Assembly (NCBI GenBank): GCA_029204225.1
Contig: CM055101.1
Span: 2,656,528-2,720,527 of the forward strand
DNA length: 64,000 nt
From: Diphasiastrum complanatum
Lineage: Eukaryota > Streptophyta > Lycopodiopsida > Lycopodiales > Lycopodiaceae
Direction: 5' to 3'
Shown: in pieces, positions 24,736 to 39,098 of the stretch
Layout: the number at the start of each line of letters is the position of its first letter
How positions within the stretch are numbered: position 1 is the first letter of the stretch
Program-made: the position numbers and the translations under genes
Notes under the pieces: model-generated
Told to the model about the DNA's origin: nothing
The model's database searches: none
The model's input: the letters and a program-made list of their open reading frames with translations, nothing else

Positions 24736-24779
24736 ATCAGATATAGCATCAGATGTAAGATAAGGAAGATTGTCATCGG

Positions 24780-25345
24780 ATGTATTTCAATATGAATTAG
24801 TCAAGCATCAGACATAAGATCGGATGTGACGAGAGATTGAATGGTCAGATATAAAATAGGGTGACTCGCGGATGTGCTTATCGGATGCAACTGTCATAGC
24901 AGTTCATCACAAAAATATCGTCGGATGTGAATCTATCTAATGTAGGTTAGATGCAGATCATCGGATAGAGGTGGAATGCAGTGTCAGATACAAATGCAGA
25001 TGGTCGTCGGATGCAAAGGCAAATGGGCATCGGATGGAACTATATGATGGAAAGGGCACATGCAAATAGCGGATGCAAAGTAGTCGGGTGTAATTTTTTT
25101 TTTAATAAAGTCGTCAGATACAAAAATAATTTTTTTTTATCGGATGCAATCTGTCGTATGCAAATTAGTCGGATGCAAATTTCTTTTTTTGTCATATGCA
25201 ATCTGTCGAATGCAATGTGTCGGAGGCAATCCGTCGGATGCAAAAAAAAAAAAAATTTGGTTTTTTGTCGGATGCAATCTGTTGGATGCAATCCGTCGAA
25301 TGCAAAAAAACATTTTTTTTTGTCATATGCAATCTATTGGATACG
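24780..25345 (+). repeat. 14-base tandem array, consensus GTCGGATGCAATCT
   Basis: Loose copies up to 25,130, then true tandem 14-mers in groups of three or four (for example GTCGGATGCAATCT, GTTGGATGCAATCC, GTCGAATGCAAAAA) separated by A/T homopolymer runs. The array runs into segmental duplication copy 2. Copy 1 (20,777) carries only about three units. Confidence 0.85.
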
Positions 25346-26183
25346 ATCTGTCGTAACCTTGCGCCTATCGAAATTGGAGCATAGAAGATTGATTTCAAGA
25401 AATTTTAGATAGGAGTGGGTCGGTGGTTTTCTTAAACGTGTGTGGTGAAATTGCACAAATTTGGATTGATCTTTGAAAGGGGTTTTGATGCAATCGTTAT
25501 CGCATAGAAAAGGTGAAATGCGTGTTTGTGAAAAATATGAATGCAGAAAGCGAGTAGGCAATCAAAATGAAGAACTGGTCCATTCATGGTTATATACGAG
25601 TTCTTGGAATGGATTCAAGAAGATTGCCAGTGGCAAATGGCGCCAATGTTTGCAGATTCCTTCCACCTCTGGTTTCTACAATTTGTGCGTTATCTTCTTG
25701 AACTCAATCTTCTTCTTGCAGTATAGTGGTACGTGCCCCGCTTGTCAGTTCGGCACACCTACGACCTGAACTCGATCCTTGGCAATGGTAGCTCATCTTG
25801 AATATATGATATTTACAGTCTGCAGATTATTCCTAATCCTACTTTTGATCTTGGAAAGGAGTCTAATCAACTGATCACAAGGAAACTAATCTACTTCTAC
25901 CAGAAATCACAAACAAAACAACATTTAACCACAACCATTATGAATCCTACAAAGTGCTTATTACAAATATCACTCAACATTTGTATCAAGAACTTCTAAG
26001 GGAGCCAAGAACAGAGCAACATCAAATTTGATTGCATATAATCTGCCACTAAGCCCTGCACATCTACTGGAAACTAATCACAAGCTATGAAACCTACAAA
26101 GTGTTTTTTACAATTATCACTCAACAATTGCAAGAAGAACTCCTCAGGGAGCCAAGAACAAGATAGCATCTAATCTTAGTGGA
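25322..26183 (+). repeat. Segmental duplication, copy 2
   Basis: Colinear with 20,777-21,690. At 26,183 the match is cut by a ~3.75-kb composite insertion and resumes at 29,938 (ACAGCCTCCAAGCCC). Confidence 0.85.
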
Positions 26184-26533
26184 AGTAGAGAGGGGAAGAG
26201 AGATGGATAAGAGGGGAGGAGCCACGAGAGAGCACCAAAATTGAGTAGAGTTTTTCCTATTCAAAATAGTATTGATTAAAATGGTGTATAATAGGTGCCT
26301 TTTTATCTTTGGGGTGGCCCTCCCCTTGCTTCCTATTGGCTACTTGCAAGGAGGTGGGATTGAAATCCACACCCTTCACAAGAAACACAAACTAATCTAC
26401 GGTGTACCTTTTAATATTATTTTAATCACACAGCCCAAAGTCTAGTTTATTCCAAAATGGACTATTTACAGGTACTCATTGGGCCATGGTCTTATGCACG
26501 CAGGATGCCACAACCCTTGCAACTTATTGTTAA
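26184..26533. repeat. Family I fragment and non-coding DNA
   Basis: AAGTAGAGAGGGGAAGAGAG at 26,183 recurs on the opposite strand at about 28,892-28,911, so the same family I piece lies at both sides of element K, in opposite orientation. Confidence 0.65.
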
Positions 26534-27186
26534 TGTTGGCCTCAAGGAATCTGCCATTAGGCATGTGTTTTGTAAGTCCACAAGTAAATTCAGATTAGGA
26601 AAACCTTATACTTAGACCTTTTACTATTTAAGTTTAATTATTACAAACAATCATTTGTAATGGTTCAACTTGGAAAGTCTAAGTTTAAGATCTAATTCCT
26701 AAGTTCAAGTTAAGTTTAATTTTAGTTATTGTAAGTGCACAAATTAATTAGCATTAAGCTTGGACTTAGTCCCATAAGCATGTTAGAGCATAGGCCCACC
26801 AGTTTGCCATATATGGAAGTAGATGAGTGCCTTCAACAATACTTGTACAAGCTATTGAATCAATAGAAACACTTTTTGTGTCATCCTGCTTGGTTTACTT
26901 GTGTTCCCATTGGTGATAGAATACCTCGTGGTAGGTGCTCGAGCCCCACTAGGCTTTCTAATCACTAGTTGGGAGACCGCCATAGTGAACTTAGCATTTC
27001 ATTCCTAATTTGCTGCATCTTCTAGTAGGGAGACCGCCTTAGAAGTTATCTAGGTAATCTATAGAGAACAATGATTTGAGTAGATCCTATCCGTACTCAC
27101 CCTATACAACGACCTTTAGATCATTTCTACTTCTACTAGATGGAAGACAACCATAGTAGAACCTAGGAAGATCAAAAAGTACAACA
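26534..27186 (+). repeat. 5' LTR of gypsy element K
   Basis: Ends in ACAACA directly before a TGGCGCC-type PBS. Its start is inferred at TGTTGGCCTC, giving a TGTTG/CAACA terminal inverted pair and 653 bases. No 3' LTR was found. Confidence 0.6.
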
Positions 27187-27187
27187 T

Positions 27188-27200
27188 TGGCGCCGTTGCC
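27188..27200 (+). promoter_or_regulatory. Primer binding site of gypsy element K
   Basis: TGGCGCCGTTGCC, the PBS class used by plant Athila/Tat-type gypsy elements and not the tRNA-Met class seen elsewhere here. Confidence 0.85.
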
Positions 27201-28365
27201 GCTCATTTCATTTTATTTATTGATTTCCTTTCTTTTTTTACATTTTATCGCTCATATTTCAGTTTTATTGTACCCTCTTCCATTTTAGCTATCGTATTGT
27301 CTCATTTTGGGTAGGGGGAAGAACCAAGTCACTTGGTTTAGTTTTTTAGTTGTTTTTTAAGCAGATTTTTAAGTTTACCCTGATATTTTATATCAAACAT
27401 TACCAACAGAACCTGCCACTTGCACAACACCTAAACTAACCATCAACTTTCTGAATATCCCTTTTCGAGCCAAAAAGTGGACCAATCAGCTGTTTTGGCT
27501 TGTTCTTTGACAATGATCACATACTAAATTACCTTAGATGGACTCGCCCATCACCAGGAATACAAATTTCATAGTGCCAAATCCATCAGTACCTTGTGCG
27601 AGTTCTCTGGAGCTCATCCTTGTCAAAAAAACATCAACTCAAACCAAACTTTTTCAAAAAAATCTTCAGAACAAAACTCGCCTACTGTCATTATGGCTCA
27701 AAAACCAGTTGTACAAGTTCCTAATGACATGTGTGAATTTTGTATAGTGAAAGAGGTTTGAATTCTGAGTAGTCAATGCCATTTTTGCCATTTTTGGTCG
27801 AACCAAACTCGCACACATACTGAGGACAAGAACCAAAATTCGCCCAGGATAATTTTAGTTTTCTCAAAAAAATTTCAACTCATGTATGCTCTGTGCGAAT
27901 TTATCTTTATAAGAAAAAGTGATTTTGACTGACTTTAAGTGATTCTTTCCATAAATAGAACTCGCACGACTATCTACACTGCTCTGCAAAACTTGCACAC
28001 TACCTTAGGAACTCGCCCATAGTGGGACAACTCTGTCTTAAAGTTAAAATCAAAAAGATTTTGAAAAACGTTTTTGTTTGAACCACAAGGACCTTGAATT
28101 TTTATTAAAATATTGAGATTCGGAACTCGCACACCATACCCTTGATTGAGTCAACTATTTTCTAAGACCTTAGAAGCCTGTGCGAGTTTTTGTTGTGTTC
28201 TGTGAGCCAAGAATTTCTCGAGAAGTTACCAGTTTTATCCTATCTAGTCGTTGACCACCTTCTGTGTGCGTCCGTTGCATCAGTACTCTCTGCCATTGAA
28301 TTCATGTCTTATTACTGTAATTTTACAGTGTTATCACCCTGGCGAGATGACTAATAATAGATGAC
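27201..28365 (+). mobile_element. Leader of element K with ACTCGCAC motif array
   Basis: Non-coding leader. Between 27,530 and 28,200 the motif AACTCGCAC/AACTCGCCC or its reverse complement GTGCGAGTT occurs about 11 times, in both orientations. Confidence 0.7.
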
Positions 28366-28616
28366 ATGAGTAAGGAACCTGAAGGTGCCCATGCTCCACA
28401 AATCGAACAAAGAATCCCTAGGATCGATGCACCAAAATACAATGGAGGATCCGACCCAATCAAATTCCTCCAAGATTTTGAAAATGCTTGCAAATTCTGT
28501 GATGATACTTCTGAGAATGAAAAATTACGTCTATTTTTTATTATATTACTTGGGGACACTAAGAAATGGTATCTTAATCTTGAAGAATTTGATATAGTTT
28601 CCTCGAAAATTGTTGT
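28366..28616 (+). pseudogene. Ty3/gypsy gag N-terminal fragment (element K)
   Basis: From MSKEPEGAH at 28,366 the protein reads RIDAPKYNGGSDPIKFLQDF, then LRLFFIILLGDTKKWYLNL. This is the start of a Retrotrans_gag domain, with an aromatic-rich helix ending in the W-Y-x-x-L motif. At about 28,616 homology stops and LTR-like sequence (TGTGGGTATTTCTTGC) follows, so the rest of gag and all of pol are lost. Position 1.17 kb after a matching PBS and LTR supports the assignment. Confidence 0.75.
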
Positions 28617-28899
28617 GGGTATTTCTTGCACAATAATAAACAAGTGGGTCCCACCACTTAAAATATTGTTGGCCAAGCCTTACCTAGTGGGCCCAGCCAA
28701 AGTACATTGTAAGTAGGGTAATAAGTGCGAGGGCACTGGCATCCTGTGCATATAAGCCCAATCCAATGAGCACAAGTAGCAATTTATAATTCCTAGGAAT
28801 AAGAGACTAGGGGCTTAAAACTCTAAAATGACATTAGAGGCCCTAAGTCAAATTGCAAATAAAAAAGCTGGCTCCTCCCCTATTCTCCATCTCTCTTCC
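28617..28899. other. Unassigned LTR-like DNA
   Basis: No gene. Starts TGTGGGTATT and ends in family I pyrimidine-rich sequence. Confidence 0.4.
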
Positions 28900-29400
<501 letters not shown>

Positions 29401-29514
29401 AGCTTAAGGGTCGAGCTCGGTGGGAAGGGTGAAGGCAGAAGAGAACTATACTACAACAGGATGAGATGAGTGGTTGAGTGGAGAAGAAAGGATTCCGTCC
29501 TGCACAGAATCTGC

Positions 29515-29937
<423 letters not shown>

Positions 29938-30499
29938 AAGACAGCCTCCAAGCCCTGCACATTTACCTGATACTACTCACAAACCAAACCTGAAAGAGGT
30001 TGAATCAACAAAATACATTCATACACAAGTACCCAAACTAAATGCATGAAGATGGAGCATGGATAGAAATGCAAGAAGTAGAATTTTCAATTCAAAGAGC
30101 AACAACATTTCAGTACATAAACACATGCTATGGAACTCGTGGAGGAGGCTCCTATTTGTGCACACGAAGAGTGAATCCCATTCTATAACATTTTGAGTTC
30201 CACCTCTTGACTAGTAAGTGAACCCCATTCTATAATCTTTTGGGTTCCACCTCTTACATGATAATAGGACGCCTCTTTATTTAAAACATAACTCAAGTTG
30301 AGAGAGTCTAAATTACTAGCTCTCACATTGTTTTCCATCTTTCGAGACTTACCATGGGGCTCACATAATATACATTTAGCATATCACTAGTAATCCTCAT
30401 GCTCTCATACTTGGCTCTCAACGTCATCTCCATTGGAAATCCCTTTTGGGTGATGAGGCATTGCATCGACACCTTAGGGGCAAACATTTAATGTTTACA
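29938..30499 (+). repeat. LTR-like segment, continuation of the duplication
   Basis: Continues segmental duplication copy 2 (match to 21,696-21,860), then LTR-like DNA ending ACATTTAATG. Contains a doubled block TTCCACCTCTTGAC/TTCCACCTCTTACA. No gene. Confidence 0.6.
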
Positions 30500-33344
<2,845 letters not shown>

Positions 33345-34445
33345 AACCAACCAATACTCGCAGTTAGTGAATCTCTTAGGGGGCAACTAGCTCCCCCTAA
33401 GGGTAAGCTAACTGCCCACCAAGAGATTGTCAATGTTTTTAGGCAACTCAAATAACAGTCCAGGAAATTTTTCATGAAGTAACAGCTTGTTAATAATCAT
33501 ACATAATTAATCACGGGCAAACCCGTTACCCTGAAATGTATCAGCCAGCGTTTGTACTTCCTTAAGAAAAGTCTCTTCTTTGTTACAACAGTACATGGCA
33601 GCAATTGCTTGTGATATAGTGACCTTGTATGAATTAAAAATAGGTCTGTTTGAAGCCAGGTGTATATATTGCAGAAAGCGAAAGGGGAGGTCTCTTCTCT
33701 TATCATATTTGGAAAGCAGTGAATAGCCTGTAATAGGGTCGAAAGAGATTGTAATATTCAAAAAGTTTGTTGAATTCTCCGTATTATTACTCACATCAAT
33801 CTCAAAATACTCCAAAGGATATATCCAGAATGGATTATCCGTCGTTCTAGGTTGGGATTTATCCAAGAATTGTCCCACCATGTGATTGTTGATAAAGCAA
33901 ATATCATCTATATATCTGAACGAATATTTGAAGTTATTCATATAATCGATAAGCCCGAGTTTTGCAAGTCTTTTGATAAATTGCATTTCAAAGAATAACA
34001 GATACCAGTTGCACCATAGAGGTGAACATGAAAAGCCCATAGGTATTCCTCGGATTTGTCGCCAAGTACGATCACCCAATCTTACAATACAATTGTCTAT
34101 CAAGTAAGAGTTCCATTTACATAAAGTTTCCTTGTCAATATCATTCCATTCGTCTGAAGTTGCCTTTTCAAAAGCCCACTTAAAATCATTGGACCCATAG
34201 AGTCGTTTATATTTAAGTAATTTGATATTGGCAACTTTAAATGCCAATCAAATTCATTTCGTCATAATCGTCTTAAGACCGTCAGTTCCTTCCAACTAAA
34301 TATTTTCATAGCATTTGGAAATATCTATTTCTTTCACCGAGTATTTAGATAGATGTAGATAGAAGTCGACTGATGAATCACATTGCCAAAGTAAAGATGT
34401 ATCCCCATTTAGGACGCTCTTGTATGTTTTCGCCTTTAGGCCTGG

Positions 34446-34459
34446 CATCTTTCATAATG
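34446..34459. repeat. Target site duplication, left
   Basis: CATCTTTCATAATG, identical to 34,546-34,559. Confidence 0.9.
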
Positions 34460-34545
34460 CTTCTTGGTTTCCAAGGGGAGGCTCGAACCTGAGACCAAAG
34501 AAATTCTGGATGTCAAGCTAACCAACTGAGCCAACCCCTCATGAT
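34460..34545 (-). mobile_element. tRNA-derived SINE-like insertion, 86 bases
   Basis: On the minus strand it has a pol III A box (TTGGCTCAGTTGGTTAGC) and B box (GGTTCGAGCC) about 32 bases apart, as in a tRNA gene, and GAGGGG/CCTCCCC ends that could pair. It is flanked by perfect 14-base direct repeats CATCTTTCATAATG (34,446-34,459 and 34,546-34,559). Removing the insertion and one repeat restores the RT reading frame across the site (IMK to DARPKG). There is no A-rich tail and no tRNA-unrelated body, so it is either a very short SINE or a retroposed tRNA pseudogene. Confidence 0.85.
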
Positions 34546-34559
34546 CATCTTTCATAATG
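34546..34559. repeat. Target site duplication, right
   Basis: CATCTTTCATAATG, identical to 34,446-34,459; it lies within RT coding sequence (FIMKD). Confidence 0.9.
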
Positions 34560-35440
34560 AAAGGATACAGCATACGAAGAGCACATGTCAGGAATTTTGC
34601 AAGTCTGGAAAAACAGCAATCATGTGCATTTGTGATCCATCGAAATGTATCCTTATGCGCCTTATAGGTGCAGAGTAGGTTGGTAATTCTTTTGAATATA
34701 AGAAATCATCAGGAAGTAAGTCACTCATAGATGTATTAATGTATTCTATGAAATTTAAGACGAAATTACTTGTGGAATCAGGGAAAGGTATAAAGTCTGG
34801 GCTATCAAGTCTCTCCATAGCCAGTTTACGTACAAGATAAATGCAAATAAAACAAGGGTTGTGTTGTGCCTTATCAATTCCATTGACATACAAGTGTTTA
34901 GTAATCCATTTGCCTTCATCATTGGCAGCCTCAATGAAACAGTGCTTCCTGGAATCCATTTTTTATCCTTTAAAAATTCTAGGGCACTTTTCTTACAAAA
35001 TTCAGCATGCATATTTATATCAGTAGCAGGGTACATAGGTAAGAGTTCCATGATTTTGAACCATCCATCATGTTAGTATGTTGCAGTGCTATATGATTGA
35101 GGCCTTTTTCCAATGAACGTCTAAGGACCTTAATACTAATAAAACTGCAATTTGTAGTTACATTTGCCCAAATTTATTAGAAACGCTGCTTTTGAAACAT
35201 TTAAGAGTAGAACAAGAATAGTCCTAAAGATCTTTTATTTGAAAATTGTAGAAAACTTCATAAGAAAAATACCAATCCATTTTGACATTCGGCATGTATG
35301 ACCAACCAAACACTATATCATCAAAGGACTCGTGTAAGAAGCCAAATAATCGTAGTAAGATGCGAGAATAAAACTTCCTCACATGAATGGTCTCAAACAT
35401 TCTATTGCGATAAAGTAAATGCAAAAAGACTCACCATACA

Positions 35441-36411
35441 AGAAGGTTGCCTTCTCATCCACAATGTGGATCCTGAGGTCGTAAGTAGCATATGCAAATA
35501 ACAAATGCAGGGACGAATGTTTCACGACAAGAGAGAAGGTTTCAGAATAATCAATACCATATCTATGAGAGAATCCCTTTGCTACCAGTCTTGCCTTATA
35601 TTTCGAAACATCCCCATCTAGTCCACATTTGAGCTTGTGAACCCATTTACATTTCATAGCTTTTCGCTTGTCTGGTAATGGCTGCAACGTCCATAGCTAG
35701 TTTTTCCTCATGGATTCCATCTCCTCGTTCATGGCTTGGATCCATTTGTCCTTGTCTGGACATTCAATTGCCTCCTCAAAAGTCTATGGTTCACCATTGA
35801 ATCCACAGAATTCTTCTGATGTGGAAGCTGAGCTACTTGGCACATGTCTTGCTGGCGCTCTTCATTGTCTTGTTGACCTTCTAGGAGATCCTCCTGGGAT
35901 AGCAATGCCTTTGCCTTTGTCTGCTCTGCTAGGTCCGGAACCATCTTGGTTTACATGTCCTGTAGCAAAAGGTTGCCTCTCGAATCTTTCATCTTTCGAT
36001 TCGACACTCGAATGCGAAGCAACTCAAAAAAATTTGTTTTCATATTCATCTTATGCTCCCTCTATCGCTGGTGGCAGATCATAGTACTGTCTTTCCAGAA
36101 CTTTATAGCTGACAGGATCATCGGTGGTCATCATTCTGCTCTCATCAAATCTCACATCTCTGACTGTCTTCATAGTGACTCTGTAGTATGACGAATTGTT
36201 GTCATATCCTACCAGATATCCCTGTTCAGCTTTCTCATCAAGCTTATTTCGAAGCTTATCAAGGATATGTGCATAAGCTGCACAGCCAAAGATTCTGATG
36301 TGAGATAGGTTGGGCTTTCTACCCCACCATAATTCATGTGGTGTCGTGTGAGGGACACCAGACTTCCCTATCTTGTTCTAAATGTATGCAATAGCTTCAG
36401 CCCACAGTATT
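35441..36411 (-). pseudogene. Copia integrase C-terminus and RT N-terminus
   Basis: In minus-strand order: GVPHTTPHELWWGRKPNLSH-like and IRIFGCAAYAHI, then GYLVGYDNNSSYYRV, the integrase C-terminal part; a variable linker with stops; then WIQAMNEEMESM, KWVHKLKCGLDGDVSKYKAR, LVAKGF, YGIDYSETFSLVVKHSS and VDEKATFLYGE, the first part of copia RT (the YVDD motif is not reached). It stops abruptly at about 35,440 next to the Penelope-like relic. The sequence differs from families B and L. Confidence 0.85.
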
Positions 36412-36766
36412 GTCTCTTTTTATGAGAGTGAGAGTGGAACCTCCTCATCACCCATTGGCTACTGAAGTTCCATCAGGATCACAATCTTGGCCGTCCAAAT
36501 CACTTTGTGTTTCTTGGGTGCAAGTTGTGCTTCTTAACTTAGGAACTTGCAAAAGCTAAGTTAAAAATATTTTATTTAAATATTAGTGCACATGGCACTT
36601 TCTAGCCTAAAGGCCCAATGTTGGACTTTTATGTGCATAATGCCATTTGGTTGCCTGATCCTAATATTTTCGGCTCTCTACCACATTCATGTAGCATTTG
36701 GGTTTACTATAGGAGCCTTTTGCCGACTTTTAGAATATTCCATGTCATTCCTAGAATCGGGCAACA
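36412..36766 (-). repeat. LTR J fragment, U3 only
   Basis: Starts TGTTGCCCGATTCTAGG at 36,766 and matches 43,729-44,085 for about 350 bases. It ends just past the TATA box (ATAAAAAGAGAC), where copia sequence begins. A purine stretch GTGGGAGAA precedes its start, so it may be the 3' LTR of the gag-like ORF element upstream. Confidence 0.8.
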
Positions 36767-36948
36767 TTCTCCCACGACTAAACAGGTGCTAATCCCATGG
36801 CACTGCCTGTGACGGATCTTTGGGATGGTAGCATTTTGTTGTTGATGAGTCCATGGCATTGTCACAATTGTAGAGAGCATAGATATATATTTTTGTTTTG
36901 CCTCAGGAAAAGTGTAGATAAGTATTCGCTTAAGTAAAACCTGATGCT
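36767..36948 (-). other. 3' non-coding stretch between gag-like ORF and LTR J
   Basis: 182 bases with no ORF, ending in the purine stretch before the LTR. Confidence 0.5.
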
Positions 36949-38554
36949 TTATTGATGGATGGTGTCGCAAGAACCCGAACTTGCCCGATTTTCAATAAAA
37001 TTTTGGTGGCCATCCTTGATAGCCTTGTTCCTCGACAAATGGATAGTTGTCGTCATTGAAAACCGTGTCCCAAGATAACACGATGGATATTCATAGAATG
37101 GTGCAATTGTTATCGGTGGTATTGTCGAAGGTTCGCTCAATTGGTATGACAGACAGGATAGGGTTGATTGACTGCTTAATCGATCCATGTGTTCATGATA
37201 TGCATGAACTTGAAGACTTTCTTTGGCAGTCAAGAGTACCACTTGAGTACAAGGTTTTGATACTTGAAGTGTTGGTGCTTGCTGGATGGGTGGCCGTGTC
37301 GGGCTTGAATTCCCTAGATTTGACCCTTTGATCGTTGATGTAACCGGATTTGGCATTGTGGTGGTCGGCTTGCTGCTGGAACATGTTGGCTCTAGGGGTT
37401 GACTACTCGTTGTTGATCTCCGCAATGGGTTGTAATCAACTGCCTTGGCCTTGCCTCTATCATTGTTCTCTGTAGGAGTCTTCGTGAAAGCACATTTGAC
37501 TTGTAAATCATAAGGCTTACAAGTTGTGAGTTCAGTTGGTATTACAATGTCCAAGGATCGTTGTATCGCCTGTTGAACAATTTTTGGTAGTTTCTTCATA
37601 AGATCAGCTGTCGCTTGTTGCTTGATTGTCTCTACTAGTTCCGTCATGTCTGAAGGTACTTCAATTCTTTTGACGGATGTTTCAACACATTTGGCGACCT
37701 TTGCAATATCCCTCGATTCAGCAACCATTTCAAAGCCTGGTGGAATCATGATCTTGCGTTTGTAGCGCTGGGTGACTGGATTTCCCTTTTGGCGACTCAC
37801 ATGCATTGCAAAGATGGATTTTTCCATAGTCGATTGTAATCGCAACGGACAATCTAGGCAGGGATGTCCAATGTCACAATTTGAACATAATGCCATGAAG
37901 GCTGTTGGGTTATCTTCATGTGGGCATTCTAATTTGCGATGTCTTCCACCACATCCATAGCATCGTATCATTGGCAAAATGCCATCGCCTTGGAGCTGGA
38001 TTGCATAAACTAGTATACGCTTAGGTCCTTCCACATAATATAGTGGAGAACTGTTGTGGGTTTCAGCTCCCGTAGATCTTGGTGATGCACATGGCGAATG
38101 CACAATTGGCCCCAATCTTTCACCTATTGTCTTCAAAATGGGCCCAGCTCTTGAAGATGAACTGCTTGGGTGCGCCATCTGCTCAACTTGCTTGCTTGTT
38201 GTCAAGGGTGCATCTTGGAACTTTTGATGCTTTCCTGCTACTACTAGTTTTGCAACACAAAACTTCTTAGCTGGGCAATTGGCAATGTGATGGTTCTCGA
38301 AGCAATATGAACATTGCCCTCTTTGAAGCAGCATTACATTACAAGCAACGGTACATGCTTTTGGATCATGTTCCAGATCTTGATCTTGATCTGTTGATTC
38401 ATGTTGGTCATCATCCCTTCTTGGGAAAGCTTGTTCTTCTCTTGTCTCTCCGTTATTTTGCATTAGCGTTGTCAAAATTCTTGAACCTCTTATTGATGGT
38501 AATCCAGATACTTCATCCAACTCAGATTCGGAGTCAGTATCTGAAGAAACAAAA
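36949..38554 (-). CDS. Gag-like protein with three zinc knuckles (family G), 5' end missing
   Basis: An uninterrupted minus-strand frame of 523 codons (from TTG 38,520), open to the LTR H boundary at 38,554, so the true start lies outside. It has three short zinc knuckles of CX2CX3HX4C type: CSYCFENHHIANC (about residue 71), CYGCGGRHRKLEC (about 185) and CSNCDIGHPCLDC (about 212). A basic segment follows (TQRYKRKIMIPPGF), then a helical stretch (SDMTELVETIKQQATADLMK), a Ser/Thr/Pro-rich linker and a C-terminus without known domain. Fragments at 19,341 (-) and 42,164 (+) show it is a repeat family. Knuckles bind nucleic acid, so a gag-type role is likely. Long intactness amid decayed sequence suggests a young element. 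Host function is not supported. Confidence 0.6.
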
Positions 38555-39098
38555 TGTTTCTGTTTACAAAGCCTTGCTAGCTTTCAGCCCTCAGCCTGAC
38601 GAAGATGTTCAAGAACACGAAAGTCAGGAGACACGAAACACAAAAGGTTTCGCGAACACAAAAGGAGATGAAGACGAACGGTTCGCGAACACGAAAGATT
38701 CACGAACAAGAATCTTTTGCAGTCTGGCACGAGAATCTTTTGCGGTCCAGTACGAGAGAAAGACATACGAGCAAACGAAACCAACGATGGAAACGGAACC
38801 TACGACGAAGACGAAACAAACGACACAACACGAAAAATGTCGCGAAACCCGTTTTGCCCTCACGCTCCAAAGAGTACCAGCAAAGATCACGCAAGTACCC
38901 AGAAGTACAGATATTTGATCTGATGGCATGACGTCAGCATATACATTTTAGGTCGTGGCTAATCTGCCACTCTTGTAATTCTCTGATTAGTTGTAGATGC
39001 TTAATCACTCTATTTCATTTGAATTTCGCACCTTGGTTGAAACTATGTTGAATGCTGCATTAATTTTATAAATGTAGATCAGCAATGCCTGACTACAT
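38555..39098 (+). repeat. LTR H (plus orientation)
   Basis: Starts TGTTTCTGTTTACAAAGCC after GAAACAAAA. The same start (TGTTTATGTTACCAAAGC after AAACAAAA) follows copia RNase H at 41,047 (-), identifying an LTR. It contains CGAACA/ACGAAA repeats. The right end is uncertain; GACTACA at 39,098 is a guess, with no PBS after it. Confidence 0.6.

Larger units (their letters stand above)
33507..35440 (-). pseudogene. Penelope/telomerase-clade reverse transcriptase, broken
   Basis: Minus-strand frames, in order: N-terminal pieces (SLEKGLNHIAL-like near 35,110); CFICIYLVRKLAMERL; LPTYSAP, then after a shift YKAHKDTFRWITNA (fingers); LAKFLTCALRMLYPF; VKEIDISKCYENI (motif A, then TAG); and a 246-codon open frame 34,247-33,507 with QIRGIPMGFSCSPLWCN (motif B), FRYIDDICFINN (catalytic motif C), YFEIDVS (D) and a thumb region. 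IPMG plus RYIDD and the HKD finger motif differ from copia (YVDD) and gypsy RTs and match Penelope-like elements. Several frameshifts and stops and a short insertion (34,460-34,545) inactivate it. No GIY-YIG endonuclease is visible. It ends at copia sequence at about 35,440. The subclade is undetermined. Confidence 0.75.

Noticed and set aside
24981-25412. Cys/Ile/Gln-rich frames over 25.0-25.4 kb
   Set aside because: They are translations of the 14-base tandem array in several frames.
34360-34372. CTGATGA near the Penelope-like RT as a hammerhead motif, which such elements often carry
   Set aside because: It lies in RT coding sequence and lacks the GAAA core and helices.
34460-34545. Functional tRNA gene
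   Set aside because: A and B boxes fit, but the acceptor and anticodon stems do not pair well, and 14-base target duplications show it is an inserted copy.
38584-38931. Overlapping charged ORFs around 38.6-38.9 kb on both strands
   Set aside because: They cover the CGAACA/ACGAAA repeats of LTR H; the same repeats produce similar frames at 40.8 and 42.1 kb.
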